From: Candidatus Izemoplasma sp.
GTDB taxonomy: Bacteria; Bacillota_I; Bacilli_A; Izemoplasmatales; Izemoplasmataceae
Direction of reading: 5' to 3'
Length of the DNA stretch: 54,749 nucleotides
NCBI GenBank assembly: GCA_029939945.1
Contig: JAOZRX010000007.1
Location: 1 to 54,749 of the forward strand
Shown: one piece after another, positions 18,271 through 26,310 of the stretch
How positions within the stretch are numbered: position 1 is the stretch's first letter
Layout: the number at the start of each line of letters is the position of its first letter
The notes under the pieces: model-generated
What the model was told of the DNA's origin: nothing
What the model saw: only the letters and a program-made list of their open reading frames with translations
Databases searched by the model: none
Made by a program: the position numbers and the translations under genes

Positions 18271-18538
18271 ACATATATGTGATATTATATAATGTTAATA
18301 TATGATGTATTGTAAAATATTAACAGATAAAGGACTTAAAGAATTGGAATCTAAGCTATAGTTGAGTTTGCTGGCAAAGTGTTAGAATTTGGCTTGTTTG
18401 ATGCTTTTAACTTTGAAAGAGTATTAGATTATAGGTGTACTATAACAACTAGCAGGAAGTAATAACAGTGCTTAACTTAAAGAATCAGTTTGGTTAAATG
18501 CTCACAGAATATATCCAATAGAATAGAGGAAATAAAAA
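18271..18538 (+). other. Intergenic region between the large lipoprotein and second nuclease genes
   Basis: After the terminator this stretch has AT-rich promoter-like sequence (TATAAT-type near 18288-18293) and then two short broken reading frames (see 18302-18462). The last ~75 bp carry only a GAGG (18529-18532) ahead of the lipoprotein gene at 18539. No RNA gene was recognised. Confidence 0.5.
18302..18462 (+). pseudogene. Possible remnant of a decayed gene
   Basis: Two short frames follow each other with a shift. The first, at 18302-18361, reads about 19 residues including ILTDKGLKELESKL and ends in TAG. The second, at 18361-18462, reads 33 residues including VEFAGKVLEFGLFDAFNFER and ends in TAA. 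Their composition is protein-like, and they overlap at one base, as a frameshifted relic would. The family is unidentified and chance is not excluded. Confidence 0.25.
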
Positions 18539-19423
18539 ATGAATAAAGTTCAATTTATATTAATTTTAGTATTTACCTTCCTTTTAACATCGTGCAAAAC
18601 TGATGTTGATTATGCTCTTCCAAATATTGATGGATTAACTGAATTAGAAGTAATCGCTGTATTTGAAGAAATGGATGCACTTGTTGAATTTGCTGAGGGG
18701 GGAACTCCTACTGAAGCAAACGAATTTACAGTATATGCTTATGGTAATTCAAAAGAGACTGGAAGTTTTTATGATAAAAACATAGCTGTATTAGTTTTAA
18801 TGTACCCTGAATTCGTATTTGAAGAAGTATTTTTTACTATCATTGAAATGGAATATGATGGTCCTCTTCTATCCGAAGACTTTTATGGTATTGGGTTAAT
18901 AGATCCTAGGGGAGGATACTTTGAAGTAACTCTAAAGTATTGTACAGATGGAGATACTGCAGTATTTAATTATCCTGTAGAAGTATATGACGCTATAACA
19001 AGTAGCGCTAAAAGCACTAGATTTTTAAATATGGATACAGAAGAAACGTATTATGGTGGAGAAGAAGAATGGGGAAAACCTGCGAGTGAATATACTTGTG
19101 ATTTATTAGAATCAGCAGAAGGAATTATTCTTCAAACAGATCCAGGAGATAGCTTACTTGGGACTTATGGTAGATTACTAGCTTGGGTATGGGTTAAAGT
19201 ACCTAACGAAGATGAATACTACTTATTAAATTATATGGTAGTGAATCAAGGACTTGCTCAAGTAAAATATGAGTTTGGAGCTGGAGAAACAATAAGTTAT
19301 GGTGATAATACATATAATGAATGGATGCATATCGCAGAAGATTACGCTATATTAAACAATTTAGGACAATGGGGAGATTTACTAGATTATTACTGGGATT
19401 ATGAAAGCAATTCCCCAAAATAG
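18539..19423 (+). CDS. Second SNase-like lipoprotein
   Basis: 294 aa. Lipoprotein signal ends LLTSC (Cys about 19). Residues 25-95 resemble a PASTA-like unit (LPNIDGLTELEVIAVFEEMD). The C-terminal SNase domain (about 126-285) keeps TDGDT, the Arg of TRFLNMDTEE (usual DTPE is changed to DTEE, so the Pro is lost but Glu kept) and GRLLAWVW. It shares with the other nuclease a Cys directly before TDGDT and a second Cys in YTC, a likely disulfide. Separated from the upstream operon by a terminator. Probably an active extracellular nuclease, but the changed DTPE motif leaves some doubt. Confidence 0.82.
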   Translation: MNKVQFILILVFTFLLTSCKTDVDYALPNIDGLTELEVIAVFEEMDALVEFAEGGTPTEANEFTVYAYGNSKETGSFYDKNIAVLVLMYPEFVFEEVFFTIIEMEYDGPLLSEDFYGIGLIDPRGGYFEVTLKYCTDGDTAVFNYPVEVYDAITSSAKSTRFLNMDTEETYYGGEEEWGKPASEYTCDLLESAEGIILQTDPGDSLLGTYGRLLAWVWVKVPNEDEYYLLNYMVVNQGLAQVKYEFGAGETISYGDNTYNEWMHIAEDYAILNNLGQWGDLLDYYWDYESNSPK

Positions 19424-19430
19424 ATAAAGT

Positions 19431-19466
19431 TTAAAATCACTATTTTATTATAGTGATTTTAATTTG
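19431..19466 (+). terminator. Terminator after the second SNase gene
   Basis: A perfect 13-bp AT-rich inverted repeat (19431-19443 with 19450-19462) holding TCACTA/TAGTGA, followed by a short T run. Confidence 0.7.
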
Positions 19467-19803
19467 CTAAAAATGAATACAAAATACCATTTGCTTATTT
19501 ATAAAAATTGTTAAACAGTTGCTTCTAGAAGGCTCTAATTCATATTTTTACGAGAATATATCAATGAAAGTGTAAAAGAAATTCTAAATAAGAAAGATAT
19601 AGTATGTATTTAGCTATTTATCATGGTAAATAACTAAATTAAGAATTCTTATTTATTATAATATAAAAAAACTAGCTCTAGAAGGGTCTAAACGAAAAAA
19701 TATGCAATAAATATTACAAGAATAGCAATAAAAATATAAATAAGACACAAACTCTAGCTCTGCAATTATTTTGTTGTATATTGTAGGTTGAACAATGTTT
19801 ATG
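19467..19803. other. Non-coding stretch with a near-repeat
   Basis: No gene is supported. It contains two near-identical 15-mers with a TCTAGA core (19524-19538 and 19677-19691, one mismatch, 153 bp apart), an imperfect dyad TATTTA-TCATGG-TAAATA near 19613-19630, and a 24-codon protein-like fragment near 19540-19612 that ends in TAG. It looks like decayed sequence, and no insertion element ends could be defined. Confidence 0.4.
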
Positions 19804-19812
19804 TGGTATAAT
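19804..19812 (+). promoter_or_regulatory. Extended -10 promoter of the nrnA-like pair
   Basis: TGG-TATAAT, 25 bp before the first DHH gene. Confidence 0.5.
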
Positions 19813-19837
19813 ATAATGTTATTTTAGAGGTGAAATT

Positions 19838-20788
19838 ATGTATAAAGATATAATAGAATTAATTAACAAATATGAGACGATTATTATTCATCGTCATAAA
19901 AATCCTGACGGAGATGCGTTAGGGTCTCAATTAGGGCTTAAAAGATTAATAGAGATTAATTATCCTTCAAAAACAGTATATGCTGTTGGTGATGAAAATA
20001 ATTATAAATTTTTAGGAAGAATGGATATCATTAATGATGATGTTTATAATAATGCTTTAGTCTTTATTTTAGACGTTTCAGTAGAAAGACTAATTAGTGA
20101 TGATAGATATAAGTTAGCTGAGCATGTTATAGTGATAGATCACCATTTAAATCCAGCTGATATAGGGGATACAGTACTTATAAAAAGTTCTTATATTGCT
20201 TGTGCGGAAATTATATGTGAAATGGCATTAGAAAATGATTTAAAACTAGATAAAAAAGGTGCAATACCTCTACTTTCTGGTCTTGTAACAGATAGTGGAC
20301 GTTTCTTATATCCCAATGTTAACGCAACTACTTTTAAGATAGCTGCATATTTAATAGAATGTGGTGCAGACATACAAGAAGTATATGAAATGTTATATGT
20401 TGAGGAAGTAAATCATAAGAAATTAAAAGGATATTTTATAAATAATTTTGAGCTTACAAAGAATAATGTTGCATATATGAAGAATGATTTATCTGTAAGA
20501 GATGAATTTAACGTATCTACTTTCACTGTCTCTAGAGCAATGGTAAACCAAATGGGCGGAATGAAGGGTATTGATATTTGGGCTAATTTCACAATGGATG
20601 ATGAAGGACTAATTCAAGTAGAATTACGCAGCAAGAAGATTTCAATAGTTGATGTTGCTAGAAAATATGGTGGAGGAGGGCATGCACTAGCATGTGGATG
20701 TACTTTAAAATCATTTGAGGAAGCTGATTTGGTCTTAAAAGACCTTGACAGTTTATTAGAAAAGGAGAAACAAAATGGACAAGAATAA
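19838..20788 (+). CDS. DHH/DHHA1 phosphoesterase, NrnA-like, copy 1
   Basis: 316 aa. NrnA-type enzymes degrade very short RNA/DNA oligonucleotides and dephosphorylate pAp; relatives act on cyclic dinucleotides. Visible motifs: HRHKNPDGDALGSQLG (motif I, about residues 18-33), FILDVS, VIDHHLNPADIG (DHH) and the DHHA1 signature GGGGHALACGC near residue 285. The length is full. Its stop overlaps the start of a paralogous gene by 14 bp, so both are made from one message. It lies downstream of the surface nuclease genes, where an enzyme finishing oligonucleotide breakdown would fit (inference). Confidence 0.92.
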   Translation: MYKDIIELINKYETIIIHRHKNPDGDALGSQLGLKRLIEINYPSKTVYAVGDENNYKFLGRMDIINDDVYNNALVFILDVSVERLISDDRYKLAEHVIVIDHHLNPADIGDTVLIKSSYIACAEIICEMALENDLKLDKKGAIPLLSGLVTDSGRFLYPNVNATTFKIAAYLIECGADIQEVYEMLYVEEVNHKKLKGYFINNFELTKNNVAYMKNDLSVRDEFNVSTFTVSRAMVNQMGGMKGIDIWANFTMDDEGLIQVELRSKKISIVDVARKYGGGGHALACGCTLKSFEEADLVLKDLDSLLEKEKQNGQE

Positions 20789-21737
20789 ATTATCAGATAT
20801 TTACGCAAAAATAAAAGATTTTAACAAGATTATTATCTCTGTACATAAAAGACCTGATGGAGATTGTTTAGGTTCAGCATATGGGTTAAAAGATATAATT
20901 AAAACAACATGGCCAAATAAAGAGGTATTAGTATCTGCTGAAGTAGCTAGTTATCTAAAATTCATAGGAAAACCTGATGATATTAAAGATAAAGATTATA
21001 ATGGGGCTTTAGTAATTAGTGTTGATACAGCTGCTAGAAATAGAATATATGATCAAAGATTTGATAAAGGAGATATGTTAATTAAAATAGACCACCATAT
21101 CCCTGTAGAAAACTTTGGAGATATAGATTATGTCGATACAGGGAGACCTTCTTGTACTTTAATAATTATGGATTTATTTAATGAATTTAGTGATAAACTA
21201 AAAATGACCAAAGTAGGTGCAAAAGCCTTATATACTGGTACTTTAACTGATACAGGTAGATTCAAATACAGTGGAGTAGATGGAGATACATTTAGAAGTG
21301 TATCTGTATTATTTGATCAAGGATTACTTACAAAAGAGATTTACGATAATCTTGATGTAAGAACAATGGAATTAACAAAATATAAAGGATATTTCTTGCA
21401 ACATTTCAAGAAAACACCAAATGGAGTAGCATATATCAATATTTTACCTAAACATATCAAGAAATTTAAAGTATCTCTAGGTGAAGCAACAAGCTTAGTG
21501 AACGAATTAGGATATTTTGATGATTGTCCTATCTGGATATTATTTGCAGAATATGAAGGTAAAATAGTTAGAGCAAGAATGCGTTCTAAAGGTCCAGCAA
21601 TTGATAAATTAGCTAATAAATACGATGGTGGTGGACACAGATTAGCTTGTGGAGCAAATCTGGGAACTTGGAAAAGATCAAAATTATTGCTTGAGGAAGC
21701 AGATGCATTAGCGAAACAATATAAAGAAGAGTTATAA
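20775..21737 (+). CDS. DHH/DHHA1 phosphoesterase, NrnA-like, copy 2
   Basis: 320 aa, paralogous to the gene just upstream. Motifs: HKRPDGDCLGSAYG, KIDHHIPVENFG and the DHHA1 signature GGGHRLACGAN near the C-terminus, so the metal and substrate sites look intact. The ATG at 20775 follows AAGGAGA and overlaps the first gene by 14 bp. Tandem full-length copies suggest divided substrates, for example nanoRNA versus pAp or linear dinucleotides, but sequence alone does not decide this. Confidence 0.92.
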   Translation: MDKNKLSDIYAKIKDFNKIIISVHKRPDGDCLGSAYGLKDIIKTTWPNKEVLVSAEVASYLKFIGKPDDIKDKDYNGALVISVDTAARNRIYDQRFDKGDMLIKIDHHIPVENFGDIDYVDTGRPSCTLIIMDLFNEFSDKLKMTKVGAKALYTGTLTDTGRFKYSGVDGDTFRSVSVLFDQGLLTKEIYDNLDVRTMELTKYKGYFLQHFKKTPNGVAYINILPKHIKKFKVSLGEATSLVNELGYFDDCPIWILFAEYEGKIVRARMRSKGPAIDKLANKYDGGGHRLACGANLGTWKRSKLLLEEADALAKQYKEEL

Positions 21738-21749
21738 ACTCTTCTTTTT
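21723..21749 (+). terminator. Terminator after the DHH pair
   Basis: Stem AAAGAAGAGTT with AACTCTTCTTT overlaps the stop codon and is followed by T residues. Confidence 0.8.
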
Positions 21750-21824
21750 ATTATACATTTTTTGTTTTATTAATTAGGATACTATGTTATATTTTTTATG
21801 GTATGAAAACAAGGAGGCGACTAC

Positions 21825-23510
21825 ATGTATTTATTAGCAGATACAGTGAATATTGATTGGCAAGTAACGATTTTCGCAATCGTTGGGGGACTTGGAATTT
21901 TTCTTTACGGAATCAATCTCATGGGAGACTCATTAAAAGCTTTAGCTGGGAATAAGTTAAAAATAATTATCGAGAAAACTACTAATACACCTCTAAAAGG
22001 AATATTAGTAGGGATTGTAATTACTGGATTAATCCAATCATCATCTGGAACTACAGCTTTAACAGTAGGGTTAGTTAGAGCAGGATTAATGACTTTACCT
22101 CAAGCTATTGGAGTTATCATTGGTGCTAATATAGGTACCACTGTTACTTCTTTCTTACTAGGATTACCTATTAAAGAATATGCTTTGCCAATAATGGCAG
22201 TAGGGAGTTTCTTTATATTCTTTTTACAGACTAAGAAATATAAACAATTTGGTGGTGTACTCTTAGGATTCGGAATGTTATTCTTTGGATTAGATATTAT
22301 GGGAGATTCACTTAAAGACTTAGTAAAATTACCAGAATTTGCTAATGCACTTATGTCAGTTGGAGATATTCCGATATTAGGATTAATTGTAGGTTCTGTT
22401 TCAACAGCAATAGTACAATCGAGCAGTGCAACAATTGGTATCTTACAAGGATTATATTCAACAGGATCGGTACCTTTAATTGGTGCAATTGCTATTTTAT
22501 TTGGTAGTAATATTGGTACAACAGTTACTGCTGTGTTTGCTTCTATAGGTGGAAGTGTAGCTGCTAGAAGAACTGCAGCAGCACATGTATTATTTAATGT
22601 AATAGGAAGTGTAGCGTTTATGCTCGTACTAAAACCATATACTCAGGCAATACAATGGATTGAAAATAGATTTTATGATGGAGAACCCGCCGAAATGACA
22701 ATATTCTTTGCCCATTTTGGATTCAACTTAATAAATACAATTATTTTCTTCTTCTTAATAAACCAACTTGTTTGGTTAGTTACTAAAATGATAAAAGGTG
22801 ATGAGTTTATTATTGAAGTTAACGTTGATTCATTACAAAATCACTTAATTGTGGAAGCTCCTATTTTAGCATTAGAAAGTGCTAAATTGGTTGTTCTTAA
22901 TATGGGATTAATTACTCAACAAATGTTTGCTAGTGTTGTCGAATATTCTTTTGAAAATAAAAAAAGAGCACTTGAGAATGGTGAGCAAATTGAAGAAATG
23001 CTAGATACAATAGACAAAAAAGTTCATGATTACTTAGTTAAAATAGCGCAGTTTGGGCTAGATGAAGACGCTTCACAACTACAAGCATCTTATGTTGATA
23101 CAATAAGAGATTTCGAACGAATTGGAGATCATTGTACAAATATATTTGAATTCTTCGAACATCGATATGATAATAAAATGGTATTAAGTGAAGATGCAAA
23201 AAGTGAACTTACTAAACTATATGATGTTGTAAGTGAAACAATTAAATACACTCTTGAGGCTTTTGAAACGCAAAGCAAAGAAATTGCACAAAAAGTTATT
23301 GTAAGAGAAGATATTATTGATAGACTTGTTATTAAGAATCGTAAGAGACACATACAACGATTAAATGACAAGAATTCAAGTGAGAATATAGATGGGTTCT
23401 ATGTAGATATATTGTCTAATATAGAGCGTATTGGGGATCACTGCAATAATGTAGTAATCAATATTTTACAAGATAAATATTATAATGAAGAGTTAGATTA
23501 CGATTTTTAA
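21825..23510 (+). CDS. Na/Pi cotransporter with C-terminal PhoU-like domain
   Basis: 561 aa, a sodium-coupled phosphate carrier of the NptA/YjbB type. Two inverted Na/Pi repeats carry the hallmark QSSS motifs (GLIQSSSGTTALTVGLV about residue 65 and TAIVQSSSATIGIL about residue 195) within about eight membrane helices. From about residue 345 the protein is soluble and helical, with two repeats ending FERIGDHCTNI and IERIGDHCNNV, the PhoU signature. Strong AAGGAGG start. It lies 25 bp before a Pho-type response regulator and is followed by pst genes, so it belongs to a phosphate regulon. Confidence 0.93.
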   Translation: MYLLADTVNIDWQVTIFAIVGGLGIFLYGINLMGDSLKALAGNKLKIIIEKTTNTPLKGILVGIVITGLIQSSSGTTALTVGLVRAGLMTLPQAIGVIIGANIGTTVTSFLLGLPIKEYALPIMAVGSFFIFFLQTKKYKQFGGVLLGFGMLFFGLDIMGDSLKDLVKLPEFANALMSVGDIPILGLIVGSVSTAIVQSSSATIGILQGLYSTGSVPLIGAIAILFGSNIGTTVTAVFASIGGSVAARRTAAAHVLFNVIGSVAFMLVLKPYTQAIQWIENRFYDGEPAEMTIFFAHFGFNLINTIIFFFLINQLVWLVTKMIKGDEFIIEVNVDSLQNHLIVEAPILALESAKLVVLNMGLITQQMFASVVEYSFENKKRALENGEQIEEMLDTIDKKVHDYLVKIAQFGLDEDASQLQASYVDTIRDFERIGDHCTNIFEFFEHRYDNKMVLSEDAKSELTKLYDVVSETIKYTLEAFETQSKEIAQKVIVREDIIDRLVIKNRKRHIQRLNDKNSSENIDGFYVDILSNIERIGDHCNNVVINILQDKYYNEELDYDF

Positions 23511-23535
23511 GAATAAACGTATTGGATTTGATAAT

Positions 23536-24201
23536 ATGACTAGAATTTTAATAATCGAAGATGAAAGATCAATTCAAAGATTAATAGAATATGATCTTTT
23601 ACAACTAAGTTATGAAGTTGATAGCGCTTTTGATGGTATCGAAGGATATAAAAAAGCATCTTCCTCAAATTATAATGTAATTCTACTTGATGTGATGCTT
23701 CCGGGAATGAATGGAATGGAAATTTGTAAAAAACTTAGAGATGACGGGAATAACTCATATATTATTATGCTTACCGCAGTTGATGATGAGTATAATAAAA
23801 TAAAAGGATTAGAAGTGGGTGCAGATGATTATGTTACTAAGCCATTTTCTCCAAGAGAGTTATCAGCAAGAATAAAAGTAGGGCTTAGAAGAGAGAGTTT
23901 AAAAACATCATTAGAAGAATTAATCTATCAAGATTTGAGAGTAATTCAAAGCAGCTATGAAGTCTATAAAAAAAATCAGAAAATCGATTTAACACTTAAA
24001 GAATTCGAGCTTCTAGTTTACTTAATTATTAATAAAGGGAAAGCCTTGTCTAGAGAACAATTACTAACAAACCTTTGGGGGTATAGTTATGATGGTGATT
24101 CTAGAGTAGTTGATGTACACATTTTCAAGTTAAGAAAAATGATTGATCCAGAAAGTAATTTTATTAAAACAGTTAGAGGAATTGGATATAAATTACTTTA
24201 A
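23536..24201 (+). CDS. OmpR/PhoB-family response regulator, PhoP-like
   Basis: 221 aa. Receiver domain (1-115) with the acidic pair IIEDE, phospho-acceptor Asp in ILLDVMLPGMNG, Thr in MLTAVDDE and Lys in DYVTKPFSPREL. The C-terminal winged helix (about 125-221) contains LTLKEFELLVYL and GDSRVVDVHIFKLRKMID. Its cognate kinase is most likely the PhoR-like protein encoded six genes later. Being between a phosphate cotransporter and pstS, it probably controls the phosphate starvation response. The ribosome-binding site is weak, suggesting coupling to the upstream gene. Confidence 0.93.
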   Translation: MTRILIIEDERSIQRLIEYDLLQLSYEVDSAFDGIEGYKKASSSNYNVILLDVMLPGMNGMEICKKLRDDGNNSYIIMLTAVDDEYNKIKGLEVGADDYVTKPFSPRELSARIKVGLRRESLKTSLEELIYQDLRVIQSSYEVYKKNQKIDLTLKEFELLVYLIINKGKALSREQLLTNLWGYSYDGDSRVVDVHIFKLRKMIDPESNFIKTVRGIGYKLL

Positions 24202-24227
24202 TGAAAAAAGCATATATATATTATAGG

Positions 24228-24265
24228 TGTCAATAAATGAATTATTCATTTATTGACATTTTTTT
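24228..24265 (+). terminator. Terminator after the response regulator
   Basis: A near-perfect 15-bp inverted repeat (24228-24242 with 24244-24258) and a run of seven T. Confidence 0.85.
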
Positions 24266-24316
24266 ACAAAATCTTAACACAAATAATATAGGTATTTAAT
24301 ATTAGTTTTATATAAT
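24253..24316 (+). promoter_or_regulatory. pst promoter with Pho-box-like direct repeats
   Basis: Three TTNACA repeats, TTGACA (24253-24258), TTTACA (24263-24268) and TTAACA (24274-24279), are spaced by 10 and 11 bp. This is the arrangement known for PhoP-binding boxes in Bacillus. A perfect -10 TATAAT follows at 24311-24316 with no -35, as expected for an activated promoter. The first repeat is also part of the terminator stem, so it is the least secure. Confidence 0.55.
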
Positions 24317-24348
24317 GATTATGTAATATGAATTTAGGAGGATTGAAA

Positions 24349-25281
24349 ATGAAAAAAATTGCCTTATTAGGAATGATAGTTATCGGTGTATTTGGATTAA
24401 CTTCATGTACATCAAACAAGGAAGATGGTTTTGATAAAACTAAGACGGTTACTGTATATACAAGAGATACATCAAGTGGTACAAGGGCAGGATTTATGAG
24501 TGGTATAGGGTTTAATGAAGCAACTGAAGATAATAGTGTTTTAGTTGATAGATTTGTAACAAAAGATAATACTGGTATTTTAACTGCAATGGCTACTGAT
24601 GAATATGGGATTGGATATATTTCTCTGGCAAGTTTAAACAGCACAGTAAAAGGGTTATCATTTAATGGAGTAGAACCAAGTATAGCAAATGTAATCAACA
24701 ATACTTATGAACTCAAGAGACCATTCAATTATGTACTTAGAGAATATGGAGATTATAATACTATTGAAGAAGAGCAAATAGTAAAAGCATTTATTGCATT
24801 TCTAGGAACAATTGATGGTTCAGATATTATTTCTGATAAAGGAGCCGTTTCATTAGATACAAATTATACATGGGATGATATAAAAGGTAATCACTCAATT
24901 TGTTCTTCAGATAATAGTGGAATAACTATAAAATTTGGAGGTTCTGATTCAATTGAGAAAATAGCAAAAGCTTTAACGGAATCTTTTGTACCAAAATGTG
25001 GTGATTTTGTGCCCGAACATGATCATACAGGCTCTACTGATGGGTTCAAAAGAACACAAGGATCTGAAAAAGATGGAGATAATGCAAAACATGTTGGATT
25101 TGCTTCAAGACCATTTAGACCTGATTCAGAAGTTGGAGCACCAGGGACACAAGGGCAATTAGCTTGGGATGCAATTGTTGTTATAGTACATCTTAATAAT
25201 GAATTAATTGATGTAACTGCGCTTGATTTAAAAAGTATTTATGATGGTACCCTTTCTATATGGGAAGAAGTAATAAATTAG
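24349..25281 (+). CDS. pstS: PstS-like phosphate-binding lipoprotein, circularly permuted
   Basis: 310 aa from the ATG at 24349 (AGGAGG upstream). Lipoprotein signal ends LTSC (Cys20). The order of parts is unusual. The sequence normally forming the second half of PstS comes first: YTRDTSSGTRAGF (about 37-49), YGIGYISLASL, GLSFNGVEPSIANV, YELKRPFNYV. The normal first half follows: FGGSDSIEKIAKAL (about 196), HVGFASRPFR (about 245), AWDAIVVIVH, then LDLKSIYDGTLSIWEEV at the very end. All PstS segments are present, so binding is probably kept. Position ahead of pstC, pstA and pstB supports the role. Ligand is inferred as phosphate. Confidence 0.88.
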   Translation: MKKIALLGMIVIGVFGLTSCTSNKEDGFDKTKTVTVYTRDTSSGTRAGFMSGIGFNEATEDNSVLVDRFVTKDNTGILTAMATDEYGIGYISLASLNSTVKGLSFNGVEPSIANVINNTYELKRPFNYVLREYGDYNTIEEEQIVKAFIAFLGTIDGSDIISDKGAVSLDTNYTWDDIKGNHSICSSDNSGITIKFGGSDSIEKIAKALTESFVPKCGDFVPEHDHTGSTDGFKRTQGSEKDGDNAKHVGFASRPFRPDSEVGAPGTQGQLAWDAIVVIVHLNNELIDVTALDLKSIYDGTLSIWEEVIN

Positions 25282-25338
25282 AAAACTTAAGAATGTCTTT
25301 AATATAAGTACGCCTTCTAAGGTTAGGGAGATAACAGT

Positions 25339-26310
25339 ATGAGTACAATTACAAGGATATTAAATAGATATAAAAACAGAAGAACATATAATAAAAAGGA
25401 ATTTGTTGATAAGATTGTTAGAGTTATATTTATGATGTCTACAATTTTATCAGCTTCTTTCATTATAATTATTATTATATTTATCTCGTTAAAAGGATTA
25501 ACTCCTTTTGTTACAAGTAATAGTGGAATTGGAAGTGTAAACATAATAAGTTTTTTAACAGGGAATGTGTGGCTTACAGGGACTGCTTTTCAATCTAGTT
25601 TATATAGTATAGGATTTATTATAGTTAATACACTTTTTATTGCTTTTTTATCATTACTAATATCAATGCCTGTAGGAGTATTGACAGCTTTATTTATAGC
25701 TAAAATTGCTTCAAGAAGAATTTCAGAATTTTTGAGAATTGTTGTTGAGCTGTTGGCTTCAATACCATCAATCGTGTATGGTTTGTTTGGAAGTGGGGTA
25801 ATACTTATTTTTGTTTATAATTTAGCTGAAGCATTTGGAATTCAATCGAGAGGTGGTAATTCAGTACTTGCTACTGTGCTTGTACTTGCATTAATGACTT
25901 TACCAACAATTACAGCAATTTCAGAAGTTTCTATTAGAAGTGTAAATAAAGATATTGAACAAGGATCTTTGGCTTTAGGTGCAACAAGAACTCAAACTAA
26001 TTTTAAAGTAATCTTAATGTCAGCAAAATCTGGAATTTTTGCTTCCGCGATTCTTGGTATTGGAAGAGCTTTAGGAGAGGCAACTGCTGTTTCATTGGTT
26101 GCTGGGAACTCAAAGAGTGGACCTTCCTTGGGAGTATTTGACATAACAAGCACACTAACATCTACGATGCTAGAAGGATTAAAAGAAACAACTGGAATTG
26201 ATTATGACATTAGATTTAGTGTAGGATTAGTTTTGATGGTAGTAATATTACTAACTAATCTAATATTAAATTATATTAAGAAGAAAGTAGGTAGTATTGA
26301 TGTTAAATAA
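25339..26310 (+). CDS. pstC: Phosphate ABC transporter permease PstC
   Basis: 323 aa. A cytoplasmic N-terminal segment of about 30 residues precedes six membrane helices. Family marks: NTLFIAFLSLLISMPVGVLT, ELLASIPSIVYGLFG (the conserved PS(I/V)VYG) and the EAA loop around GSLALGATRTQTNFKVI. Forms the channel with PstA. The gene overlaps pstA by 11 bp. A weak GGGAG precedes the ATG. Confidence 0.94.
   Translation: MSTITRILNRYKNRRTYNKKEFVDKIVRVIFMMSTILSASFIIIIIIFISLKGLTPFVTSNSGIGSVNIISFLTGNVWLTGTAFQSSLYSIGFIIVNTLFIAFLSLLISMPVGVLTALFIAKIASRRISEFLRIVVELLASIPSIVYGLFGSGVILIFVYNLAEAFGIQSRGGNSVLATVLVLALMTLPTITAISEVSIRSVNKDIEQGSLALGATRTQTNFKVILMSAKSGIFASAILGIGRALGEATAVSLVAGNSKSGPSLGVFDITSTLTSTMLEGLKETTGIDYDIRFSVGLVLMVVILLTNLILNYIKKKVGSIDVK

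Noticed and set aside
24264-24701. Leftward ORF of 145 codons over the pstS start
   Set aside because: It is the antisense of the pstS coding region and promoter, with no ribosome site and no protein-family signature.
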